A stretch of 6,229 nt of DNA from Labilithrix sp. (GCA_028287035.1 JAQBQL010000150.1:1-6229), one strand, 5' to 3'. Counted from the stretch's first letter, positions 1 to 5,619 are shown. Numbers and translations: made by a program. The notes: generated by a model not told the origin, from the sequence alone.

Positions 1-408
1 GATCAGGACGTGCACATCCACGTTCCGGCCGGCGCCACTCCCAAGGACGGACCCAGCGCGGGCGTCACCATCTTCACCGCGCTCGTCTCGCTCTTCACCG
101 GGCGGCGGGTGCGGAGCGACACGGCGATGACCGGTGAGGCCACCCTGCGTGGTCGCGTGCTTCCGGTCGGCGGCGTGAAGGCGAAGGTTCTGGCCGCCCA
201 CCGCGCCGGCCTGACCCGGGTGATCCTGCCGCGGAAATGCGGGCAGGATCTGGACGACGTCGCCAAGGAGGTCCTCGACGCCATGGAGGTCGTCCTCGTC
301 GACGACATGAGCGAGGTCATCGAGGCCGCGCTCGAGAAGGAGGCCGGCGACCTGCCGCGCATCTACGGCACGACGCGCGGACCGAGCGCCGCGACGCCGA
401 CCGCCTGA
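1..408 (+). CDS. lon: ATP-dependent protease Lon (LonA), C-terminal fragment
   Basis: The last 135 codons of a Lon protease, cut by the window start and read in frame 1 to a TGA at 406-408. Lon is a cytosolic AAA+ serine protease that degrades misfolded and regulatory proteins. Visible here is the C-terminal part of its proteolytic domain. The DGPSAG motif places the catalytic serine at nt 55-57, and the GGVKAK motif places the catalytic lysine at nt 184-186. The serine-lysine spacing of 43 residues matches the S679/K722 pair of E. coli Lon. The [15 protein letters not shown] and [13 protein letters not shown] stretches are also typical of LonA. After the conserved domain there is a short poorly conserved tail ([18 protein letters not shown]). 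The ATPase and N-terminal domains lie outside the window. The gene is followed by a hairpin terminator and converges with the outer-membrane protein gene. Family assignment is very secure; the fragment appears intact and in frame. Confidence 0.96.
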   Translation, partial: DQDVHIHVPAGATPKDGPSAGVTIFTALVSLFTGRRVRSDTAMTGEATLRGRVLPVGGVKAKVLAAHRAGLTRVILPRKCGQDLDDVAKEVLDAMEVVLVDDMSEVIEAALEKEAGDLPRIYGTTRGPSAATPTA

Positions 409-425
409 CCCGACTCTGACCCGGC

Positions 426-469
426 CGAGAGCGCCAGGACCCCCGCGGTCCTGGCGCTCTCGCCGTTTT
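426..469 (+). terminator. Intrinsic terminator of lon, shared convergent hairpin
   Basis: A perfect 16-bp inverted repeat (426-441 paired with 447-462) with a 5-nt loop, followed by CC and a GTTTTGTT tract, starts 17 nt after the lon stop codon. The T-rich tail is present only on the plus strand, so it is a conventional intrinsic terminator for lon. The same hairpin begins 10 nt past the stop codon of the convergent minus-strand gene. It may stall or stabilise that transcript too, but no T-tract follows it in that direction. Confidence 0.88.
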
Positions 470-471
470 GT

Positions 472-2328
472 TCAGGGCGAGAACGCCTGGTCGAACGAGA
501 AGAAGAAGCCCACCGGGTCGACGCGCGTGGTGATGCCCTGCTCCGGGAAGGGGCCGCGCTGCATCGGGAACGCGAGGTCGGCGCGGAAGACGAGACGGTT
601 CACCTGCGGGAAGAGCGCGCGGAGGCCGACGCCCACCGACTGCTTGGCGCGGAGCATGTCGAAGCCCTGCGCGGCGTCGCCCACGTCGTAGAACGCAACG
701 CCGCCGAGCGCGCACTTCAGGATCTCCACCGACGTCGAGCGAAACTCGAGGTTGTAGAAGATCGCGTCCTTGCCGAAGAAGTAGTTCGATGGATATCCGC
801 GCAGCCGGTCGTCGCCGCCCGTGGTGGTCCGCGCGCGCAGGTAGTTCTGGTAGCGGTTGATGAAGTACGCGTTCATCACGACGCGACCGAAGCCGGTGCG
901 CGGGCTGATCGCGCCGAACGATCCGGCCACCGAGGCGTCGGTGATGTCGCCGTGCGAGTCCTCGGCGAAGGTCGAGACGCTGGCGCCCGCGAGCCCGTCC
1001 CCGAGGCGCAGCGAGTAGCCGACCTTGGCACTGAAGCCGACGAGATCGCGCGTCGACCCGAGCGCCTTCGCGACGGGGTAGACCGACGCGCTCACGTCGT
1101 GCCCGAGCCGGAAATCCTCCTGGAGCGCGAGCGTGTTGATGTCGATGGTGCGCAGGTAGTGGTTCGAGAACGTCGCCCAGGAGAGCGCGGGATAGACCCG
1201 GTCCTCGCCGCGAGGCACGAAGCGCTGCTGGAAGTCGGCCACCGCGCGGGGGTCGAACGCCTCGTTGCCGAACGACGTGTACTCGGCCTTCGCCGCGTTC
1301 ATGGACAGCGAGAAGTTGTTCTTGATGCCCCAGCCGAACGAGCGCGTCACACCGACCGACGCGCCGCGCACCGCGCTCTTGTACTGGGTCGGGATGTTGT
1401 CGGCGACGTTGGGCGTCACGCTCGAGTTGAAGAGGCCGACCTGCGCGTTGACGTAGCGGCGCGCGACGCCGGTGCTCTCGCTGGCGGAGGCCGACCAGCC
1501 CCACTTGGTCCGCGTCGAGTAGAGCCCCTGCCCGACCGAGAGCGAGAGCGACGAACCCTCGGCCTCACCGGTCCGCCGGTTCACGCTGATGCTCGCCCCC
1601 GCCGACGCGCCGATCCAGCTGCTGCCGAAGCGCGGGATCTTGTAGCCCGCTCCGAGCGTGTAGCTCTCCGGCTGCAGCTGGAAGCTCGTCGAGACGGTGT
1701 GCTGCCACCCGAAGAGGTTCGTCTCCTGGGGCACGATGAGCAGGTTCTCGAGCCCGCCCGGGGTGACGGACATGTCGTAGGAGAGACGAAGGCTCCAGAT
1801 GTCCTTCGTGATGACGAGCAGCTTCACCCGGTCGGGCGCCGTGCCGGTGATGGGCACGATGATGATGATCGAGGCCTGGAGCGGCATGCGCGCGCGCATG
1901 TTGCGGGCGGTCTCGTCGACCCAGATCTGCTCGTACGCGTCGCCGACGCCGATCAGCATCTCGCGGCGGATCACGTAGTCCTTCGACACGGCGTGCAGGC
2001 TGTTGGCGAGCTTCCGCGTCTTGATGCCGAGCACCTGCTCCGGGATCGGATCGCGGTCCTCGAGGACCTCGAGCCGGCGCGTCTCGACCCCCTCGATGAT
2101 CTTGCCCTCGGGGGCGCGGTCGATCGTCTCGCCGGTCTCGGCGAGCGTGCGCGCGATGGTCTCCTTCTCGTAGGCGGAGTAGCCGAACGTCTTCGACGTG
2201 GGCCGCGACTGCGCCAGCGCGGCCCCGCTCGCCAGCGAGAGCGCGCACGCGGTGAGGACCCCCACGGTCGCTAGGCGCCACTGCACGGCGGCGAGACTAC
2301 CCGACGTCCTTCGTGCCCCGCGCGACAT
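472..2328 (-). CDS. Omp85/BamA-like outer-membrane beta-barrel protein
   Basis: A 618-residue predicted outer-membrane protein. Residues 1-40 look like a Sec signal peptide: an arginine-containing start, a hydrophobic core (VGVLTACALSLASGAA) and an ALA-Q cleavage site. Residues of roughly 85-180 form an alpha/beta region resembling a single POTRA domain (DYVIRREMLIGVGDAY, then a VKLLVITKD strand). From about 185 to the end there are alternating amphipathic strands rich in Ser, Gly, Tyr and Phe, as in a transmembrane barrel. Near the C-terminus, GDDRLRGY (ending at residue 512) matches the (V/L)RG(F/Y) motif of the loop that folds into Omp85 barrels. GVAFYDVGD (about 544-551) matches the strand following it. 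The barrel ends in FFFSFDQAFSP, so the last residue is Pro rather than the usual aromatic. Family knowledge suggests a role in outer-membrane protein insertion or secretion, but one POTRA argues against it being housekeeping BamA itself. A GTG 14 codons downstream is an alternative start; the ATG is preferred because it gives a complete signal peptide. It probably shares a transcript with the EEP gene 25 nt upstream. Confidence 0.85.
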   Translation of the reverse strand: MSRGARRTSGSLAAVQWRLATVGVLTACALSLASGAALAQSRPTSKTFGYSAYEKETIARTLAETGETIDRAPEGKIIEGVETRRLEVLEDRDPIPEQVLGIKTRKLANSLHAVSKDYVIRREMLIGVGDAYEQIWVDETARNMRARMPLQASIIIIVPITGTAPDRVKLLVITKDIWSLRLSYDMSVTPGGLENLLIVPQETNLFGWQHTVSTSFQLQPESYTLGAGYKIPRFGSSWIGASAGASISVNRRTGEAEGSSLSLSVGQGLYSTRTKWGWSASASESTGVARRYVNAQVGLFNSSVTPNVADNIPTQYKSAVRGASVGVTRSFGWGIKNNFSLSMNAAKAEYTSFGNEAFDPRAVADFQQRFVPRGEDRVYPALSWATFSNHYLRTIDINTLALQEDFRLGHDVSASVYPVAKALGSTRDLVGFSAKVGYSLRLGDGLAGASVSTFAEDSHGDITDASVAGSFGAISPRTGFGRVVMNAYFINRYQNYLRARTTTGGDDRLRGYPSNYFFGKDAIFYNLEFRSTSVEILKCALGGVAFYDVGDAAQGFDMLRAKQSVGVGLRALFPQVNRLVFRADLAFPMQRGPFPEQGITTRVDPVGFFFSFDQAFSP

Positions 2329-2353
2329 TACGCATCGTTCATCCCGCCGCTGT

Positions 2354-3154
2354 TCACCGACCGGCGGTGACGAGCGCCGTCACGCCGAAGTGGTCGCTGG
2401 GGAACACGCCGCCATGGGGCGCATCGAAGCAGACGCGCGCCTCGCGGGGCTCACCGCGGAGCCCCTCGTCCGGGCGCACGAAGATGTAGTCGATGCGCCG
2501 GTCGGGCTCGCGGAGCGGCTCGGCGAACGCGTTGCGCTTCGAGAACGTCGCGCCCGTCCCCTCCCCGTCGGCCGCCGCGACGGCGAACGCGTCGGCGAAG
2601 TAGACGCTCTCGCCGCCGAGGCTCGTGAGGCCACGGAGGTACCGGATCTCGTCCGAGTCCGGCTCGGCGTTGAAGTCGCCCATGACGATCGGCGGGAAGC
2701 CGCCCTCGGGCGCGAGCCGCGCCACCGCCGCCGCGAGGGCCTTCACCTGCAGCTGCCGCACGTGCCCGTGATGCAGCTTCCAGTTGAGATGCGTGCAGAA
2801 TACCGGGACCCTTCCGAACGGCGAATCGAGCTCCGCGAAGACCACGCTGCGGGTCTCGTCGGTCGCGCCGGTCGGGAGCGGCACCACCTCGGTCCGCGCG
2901 ACCGGCCAGCGCGAGAGGATGGCGTTGCCGAAGGGAAAGCCGTGGTTCTCGGAGGCCATGCCCCACGCCACCTCGTAGCCGAGGCCGTCGGCGACGAGCG
3001 CCGCCTGGTCGAGCGCTGGAAACCGCAGCACCTCCTGCAGGGCGAGGACGTCCGCGCCCAGCGCGCGGACCCCCGCCCGGATGGCGACGAGCCGCTCCTC
3101 CCACGGGCCGAGACGGTTCCAGATGTTGAGCGTGGCGACGCGGAAGGCTCTCAT
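2354..3154 (-). CDS. Endonuclease/exonuclease/phosphatase (EEP) family hydrolase
   Basis: A 266-residue protein of the metal-dependent EEP superfamily (DNase I, exonuclease III, sphingomyelinase and inositol-phosphatase relatives), which hydrolyses phosphodiester or phosphoester bonds. All family motifs are present in order: LNIWN (residues 9-13), LALQE with the metal-binding Glu41, GNAILSR (76-82), THL with His122, GDFNAEP with Asp160 and Asn162, RIDYIF with Asp222, and SDH with Asp254 and His255. The catalytic set is therefore complete and activity is expected. No signal peptide or membrane segment is seen, so it is probably cytosolic. The reading frame stays open 26 codons further upstream, to 3232. 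I chose the ATG at 3152-3154 because the core strand RVATLNIWN normally lies near the N-terminus and the extension is Arg-rich without family features. The ribosome-binding site is weak. Substrate cannot be deduced; ExoIII-type DNA repair, a lipid or a sugar phosphate are all possible. It is the first gene of a two-gene unit with the outer-membrane protein. Confidence 0.9.
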   Translation of the reverse strand: MRAFRVATLNIWNRLGPWEERLVAIRAGVRALGADVLALQEVLRFPALDQAALVADGLGYEVAWGMASENHGFPFGNAILSRWPVARTEVVPLPTGATDETRSVVFAELDSPFGRVPVFCTHLNWKLHHGHVRQLQVKALAAAVARLAPEGGFPPIVMGDFNAEPDSDEIRYLRGLTSLGGESVYFADAFAVAAADGEGTGATFSKRNAFAEPLREPDRRIDYIFVRPDEGLRGEPREARVCFDAPHGGVFPSDHFGVTALVTAGR

Positions 3155-3230
3155 GGCGACCGCAGGGTACGACAAAAGCCGAGCGAAATCCCGGCCCCGC
3201 ACGCGCCGCGCTCCGCTCTTCAAACGTGCC

Positions 3231-3260
3231 ATTCAAATACCAAAAACAGTCGAACATCAA
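3231..3260 (-). promoter_or_regulatory. Possible promoter of the EEP-outer-membrane protein unit
   Basis: This is the most AT-rich stretch upstream of the minus-strand genes. On the minus strand it offers TTGATG (3255-3260) and TTGAAT (3231-3236), 18 nt apart, each matching the sigma-70 consensus at four of six positions. An overlapping TATTTG (3234-3239) is an alternative -10. Transcription from here would start near 3224 and give a leader of about 70 nt before the ATG at 3154. This is a weak by-eye match. Confidence 0.28.
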
Positions 3261-3309
3261 ACATGATTGTTTCTCCACAGGCGGGCTATAGACCGGGGCA
3301 TACGCCGGA

Positions 3310-3343
3310 GATCACGCCACAAAACAGGCACGCACGCGTGATC
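3310..3343. repeat. 8-bp inverted repeat in the divergent intergenic region
   Basis: GATCACGC at 3310-3317 is the exact reverse complement of GCGTGATC at 3336-3343, with an 18-nt spacer. The half-site spacing (26 bp start to start) puts both arms on roughly similar faces of the helix, so it could be an operator for a dimeric regulator. It could equally be a chance repeat. It lies between the two divergent promoters proposed here. No T-tract follows in either direction, so it is not a terminator. Confidence 0.35.
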
Positions 3344-3366
3344 CACCCCTCCTCCGGGCACGCATT

Positions 3367-3389
3367 CCTGTGGACAAACCTGTGGACAA
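3367..3389. repeat. Tandem 11-bp repeat containing two DnaA-box-like 9-mers
   Basis: CCTGTGGACAA occurs twice in direct repeat (3367-3377 and 3379-3389) with a 12-bp period. Each copy contains TGTGGACAA, the reverse complement of TTGTCCACA, which is the DnaA-box form common in GC-rich bacteria. A third related 9-mer, TTCTCCACA, lies at 3271-3279 in the opposite orientation. An AT-rich patch follows at 3388-3400. With only two or three boxes and no dnaA nearby, this looks more like a DnaA-responsive regulatory site, or a site for another regulator, than a replication origin. Confidence 0.45.
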
Positions 3390-3418
3390 TAATAGGTTTG
3401 AGCGCGATCCTATTTCTG

Positions 3419-3447
3419 TTGATCGGATTCGCGGAGTCCGGCATAAA
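3419..3447 (+). promoter_or_regulatory. Candidate sigma-70-type promoter for the large RNA
   Basis: TTGATC (3419-3424) and CATAAA (3442-3447) are separated by exactly 17 nt, each matching the consensus at four of six positions. They lie just downstream of an AT-rich patch and the DnaA-like repeats. A start near 3454 would put the first RNA-like hairpin (3462-3480) about 8 nt into the transcript. This is the best plus-strand candidate I can find in 3280-3460, but it is a by-eye match only. Confidence 0.38.
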
Positions 3448-3461
3448 CCGCTCATGAAGTT

Positions 3462-3607
3462 CGCGGCACATCGAGCCGCGGGCCTCTTGGTCGTAGAAGC
3501 CGTCGGGGCGCTGCGGTCGGCGTAGGTACAGCGGGAGCAAGCAGTCTCCTCGCGAAAGGCCACGCAGACCGAGCCGTGCTGCGTCGCTTGGGTCGTCAGG
3601 CCCAGGC
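3462..3607 (+). other. RNA candidate, 5' hairpin cluster
   Basis: Three local stems. CGCGGC/GCCGCG pairs 3462-3467 with 3475-3480 (6 bp, 7-nt loop). ACGCAG/CTGCGT pairs 3562-3567 with 3579-3584 (6 bp). 3586-3592 pairs with 3601-3607 (7 bp including one G-U, 8-nt loop). They are the first structured elements after the candidate promoter. Stem calls are by eye, and alternative pairings exist. Confidence 0.45.
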
Positions 3608-3731
3608 GAAACGGAACGGTCGAAAAAAAGGCGACTCGCTCTCCGAAGTTGCAATGCTCTCGAGCCTCGAGCTCGAAGCACTCTGCCCCTGCCATGGGAG
3701 CCAGCGTGCGAGCGGCGTGAGGACGGAGAGC

Positions 3732-3790
3732 CGACGCGAGCAATTGCTCGGTCGCAACGGTGAAAGGCACCCTGATCCCCGTGACACCGT
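3732..3790 (+). other. RNA candidate, palindromic hairpin and closed stem-loop
   Basis: A 14-nt perfect palindrome (CGAGCAATTGCTCG, 3737-3750) folds as a 5-bp hairpin with an AATT loop. It is extended by CGAC/GTCG (3732-3735 with 3751-3754), giving 9 bp with one bulged G at 3736. It is followed by ACGGTG/CACCGT, pairing 3757-3762 with 3785-3790 around a 22-nt loop. Confidence 0.48.
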
Positions 3791-3885
3791 CAGCCTTCGC
3801 GGGCCGCCGGAAGAACGTGGGTCTAGGTCGGTCCGTCACGTCGGTCGGGGGCTCGTTCCCCGGCAGTCGGACGCACCGGCGACAG

Positions 3886-4063
3886 CGGGTGTCCTCTGGA
3901 GAACCGAGGAGGGGAACGTCTTCGTGACGTCCTTCGCTCGTTCCAGAGACCCGTGCACGTCTCGCCCGTGAGTTTCAGGTGTCCCGAAAGGGGTGTCGGG
4001 CTCGTGGGCCGGTGATGGTGCCATCGCCTCCGGGCAAACCCACGAAGGTGGGAGGAACCGGAG
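3886..4063 (+). other. RNA candidate, long stem followed by two nested stem-loops
   Basis: This is the best-organised part of the region. 3886-3890 pairs with 3949-3953 and 3894-3900 with 3942-3948, giving 12 bp with a 3-nt bulge and an inner ACGTC/GACGT hairpin (3916-3930). 3964-3972 then pairs with 4001-4009 (9 bp, two G-U) around a CCC-GAAA-GGG hairpin (3983-3992). A GGTGATGG/CCATCGCC hairpin follows at 4011-4028. CTCCGG/CCGGAG (4028-4033 with 4058-4063) encloses CCCAC-GAAG-GTGGG (4039-4052). The stems abut each other with few unpaired bases, like helices around a multibranch junction. Confidence 0.52.
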
Positions 4064-4080
4064 ATCGGGGGCATCGTCAC

Positions 4081-4174
4081 TGGACGGAAATTGCGCGGCT
4101 CGCCGCGCGTCACCGTTCACGAGAGTGAGCTTGCGTGACGCGTCAGAAAAGGATGATGGTCATGGCCATCATCC
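4081..4174 (+). other. RNA candidate, alternative stems and a 9-bp hairpin
   Basis: A 9-bp perfect hairpin (GGATGATGG/CCATCATCC, 4151-4159 with 4166-4174, 6-nt loop) sits beside mutually exclusive pairings upstream. In one, 4081-4087 pairs with 4113-4119 around a GCGCGG/CCGCGC hairpin (4093-4108). In the other, CGCGTCAC (4106-4113) pairs with GTGACGCG (4135-4142) around a TCAC-GAGA-GTGA hairpin (4117-4128). The two folds share bases and cannot coexist, so either one is fortuitous or the RNA can switch. Confidence 0.42.
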
Positions 4175-4324
4175 CTGCGAGGACTCGAGGGCCCGAAGCT
4201 CAGGGCCCGTACGTCGTGGTTGGTTGCAGAAGTCGTCAGGCAGCATCCTGGCCTCGAAGAAGCTCGCACGCAGCGCTCCAAAAAGAGTGGCGGTACGGGT
4301 GAACGGGGGCCTAGCAAGGCGCGA

Positions 4325-4446
4325 GGCGTGGGGCGAGAGCCCTGCGGACCACGCCGAGCGAAACGGATGGGCTGGAGAGCCGGTTCTCACGCGTGCTGAA
4401 TGGCGTGCGGGATCGGCCGAGACCCAGAGCGGCACGAGAGTGCCGT
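4325..4446 (+). other. RNA candidate, GAGA-capped stems
   Basis: GGCGTGG (4325-4331) pairs with CCACGCC (4349-4355), enclosing a short stem capped by GAGA (4335-4338). GGCAC-GAGA-GTGCC (4431-4444) is extended by a C-G and a G-U pair to 4429-4446, making a 7-bp hairpin with a GNRA tetraloop. Such loops commonly dock into receptors in large folded RNAs. Confidence 0.47.
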
Positions 4447-4605
4447 TCGGCGGTCGCCTCGTCACCCGGAAGGGCGGCGTGGTGGTCGCGGGACCGGGGC
4501 TGTAATGGCCACCGGATCCTGGGAAGGGTCCTTGACGGTGGAAGGCACTTCGGGTCGATACGAATCATCCCCTTTCACGAGCGGGTGGTGACGGCGATCT
4601 CGGCG

Positions 4606-4861
4606 GCTTGCTCACGCAAGCAGCGACAGGAGTGTCAGAGGTACGATCGCATTCGCTCGCACCGTGGGAAGAAAACGCCCACGCTCGATACCCCCGAACG
4701 CTCCGGACGAAAACCCGGAGAAGAAGGGATTCGAGGCACATGGCAGTGCGCTACGAGCGTCGGTCCGCCGAAGCGTCAGGAGTGTCGTGAAACACTCCTC
4801 TCCCCGGTACATCCAGCAGGGCCCAAGACCCTGCGGGATATCCCCGCGACGAAAGTTGCGG
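4606..4861 (+). other. RNA candidate, run of seven successive hairpins
   Basis: In order: GCTTGC/GCAAGC (4606-4621), GACA/TGTC (4625-4636), CGTGGG/CCCACG (4663-4683), CTCCGG/CCGGAG (4701-4720), AGGAGTGT/ACACTCCT (4778-4799, 8 bp), GCAGGG/CCCTGC (4816-4834), and a 7-bp stem 4844-4850 with 4855-4861 capped by GAAA. Unpaired linkers are A-rich (GAAGAAAAC, GACGAAAAC), as is common in structured RNA. One loop, TCAC in the first hairpin, would be GNRA on the opposite strand. Confidence 0.47.
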
Positions 4862-5290
4862 CAGTGAGCCGGGAACACACGAGGTACGGGTAAACGTCAA
4901 TCGTTCAGGTGGCAGACGTCGGTCGTACGCATCGCGCGCTAACGCGCTAGCCAGAAGGAAGCCCGGAGCACCGCCTGACGCGGGGCCCGGGCCGAGAAAC
5001 GGCGAAACGATGCGCGGTACCAGACGCATCTCAAAAAGGTGCAGCAGGTCCGGTTCGTGGGTTTCGGCCCGCGAGCTCTCGATACGACAGAAGGCATTCT
5101 CGGGCTCTCGCCCGGCCAGCTCTCACGGGCGGGTCGCCGCGAAGGTCCTCTGGCTCGAAGGAAGCGGATCGGTCGACACAGAGGTCGATCGGGCGTGCCT
5201 CCGGGCGACACGAAGAATGTCAGAGGCTCGGCATGGTCTGGTGAAGGTTCCCCGAGGCCCGAGAGGGTTCGAGAGGAGCTCGCATCCCTC

Positions 5291-5464
5291 GACACTGAAA
5301 AGGTGTCGCGTGTGCGGTGCGCCAGGTCACGTCCCGCCGAAGCTGACGGCAGCGAATAGCTCCGTCGACTCTCCCCCTTCCTGGCTACGCGAATAGCCGG
5401 GACCGCTGGTGAGAGCACCTCGAACGAAACGGCGATGGCGCGGAGGGCGACGGCCCTCCCGTGC
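5291..5464 (+). other. RNA candidate, 3' hairpin cluster before the terminator
   Basis: GACAC/GTGTC (5291-5295 with 5303-5307) has an A-rich loop. GCTG-ACGG-CAGC lies at 5342-5353. CTGGCTA (5381-5387) pairs with TAGCCGG (5394-5400), 7 bp with one T-G. GGAGGGC-GACG-GCCCTCC (5442-5459) is a perfect 7-bp hairpin extended by four pairs (5438-5441 with 5461-5464) across a bulged C. About 70 nt further on the terminator stem begins. Confidence 0.48.
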
Positions 5465-5532
5465 AACGTCCAACGGGGCCGGCCATCGAGCCGGAGCGAG
5501 CGCTAAACTGCTCCCCCACGGAAAGTGAACGC

Positions 5533-5576
5533 CAGAAGGGGCGGCCGGGTGACCGGTCGTCCCCTTCTGCTTTTTT
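5533..5576 (+). terminator. Strong intrinsic terminator of the large RNA candidate
   Basis: 5533-5541 pairs with 5561-5569 (9 bp). After a single bulged T at 5560, 5542-5548 pairs with 5553-5559 (7 bp, one G-U), capped by a GTGA tetraloop (5549-5552). A C and six T residues (5571-5576) follow. The T-tract lies only on the plus strand. Because no plus-strand protein gene lies upstream of it back to lon, this terminator needs some other plus-strand transcript to end, which supports an RNA gene in the preceding 2 kb. Confidence 0.92.
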
Positions 5577-5619
5577 GTGCGCGCGAAAGGTCAGCCGCGT
5601 TCTAGGGTGACGGCGCACG

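Larger units (their letters stand above)
3454..5576 (+). ncRNA. Candidate very large structured non-coding RNA (about 2.1 kb)
   Basis: I see no credible protein gene here on either strand. Open frames are short for such GC-rich DNA (the longest about 175 codons), mutually overlapping, and their translations are Arg/Ser/Gly-rich without domains. The plus strand instead reads like a structured RNA, with closely packed short stems, many nested, several capped by GNRA loops and several containing G-U pairs that would be mismatches on the other strand. A-runs of four or more occur seven times on the plus strand, while T-runs of four or more are absent until the terminator at 5533-5576. By eye the GC content is lower than in the flanking genes, as is usual for stable RNAs in GC-rich genomes. 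The 5' end rests on a weak promoter match and may be wrong; the 3' end is well defined. I recognise no rRNA, tmRNA, RNase P RNA, group I or II intron core, GOLLD, ROOL, OLE or HEARO signature, though I cannot search. It could also be two or three adjacent RNAs, or a decayed element. Its function is unknown. Confidence 0.58.

Noticed and set aside
952..2274. Long plus-strand open frame (440 codons) opposite the outer-membrane protein
   Set aside because: It is a GC-driven shadow: Arg/Glu/Asp-rich low-complexity translation, no domain. The minus-strand frame has a signal peptide and Omp85 motifs.
3155..3232. Upstream 26-codon extension of the EEP protein
   Set aside because: It is Arg-rich without family similarity, and the proposed promoter lies at 3231-3260, leaving little room for a leader if translation began at 3232.
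3271..3430. Chromosomal replication origin (oriC)
   Set aside because: Only two or three DnaA-like boxes, a short AT-rich patch, and no dnaA, dnaN, gidA or rpmH neighbour.
2198..3457. Plus-strand open frame (419 codons) opposite the EEP gene and running into the intergenic region
   Set aside because: Its translation is low-complexity, and the opposite strand encodes a protein with every EEP catalytic motif. It also crosses the control region.
3576..5396. Plus-strand frames of 128-170 codons at 3576-3971, 3993-4505, 4393-4893 and 5010-5396 as protein genes
   Set aside because: They overlap or interrupt each other, lack good ribosome-binding sites and give Arg/Ser/Gly-rich translations without recognisable domains. 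Their length is unremarkable for GC-rich non-coding DNA.
3312..5466. Minus-strand frames at 3312-3839 and 4939-5466 (175 codons each)
   Set aside because: No domain, no hydrophobic pattern, atypical composition, and they run against the strand asymmetry and terminator of the region.
4360..5576. Group II intron: AGCCGG near 4378 and GTGCG near 4404 or 5316 looked like domain V or a 5' boundary
   Set aside because: No complete domain V (catalytic AGC triad, GAAA-capped 34-nt hairpin) and no reverse transcriptase frame could be found.
3454..5576. rRNA, tRNA, tmRNA, RNase P RNA or CRISPR array inside the region
   Set aside because: No T-arm GTTCRA context within a cloverleaf, no RNase P or rRNA core motifs and no regularly spaced direct repeats were seen. 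A covariance-model search would be decisive.
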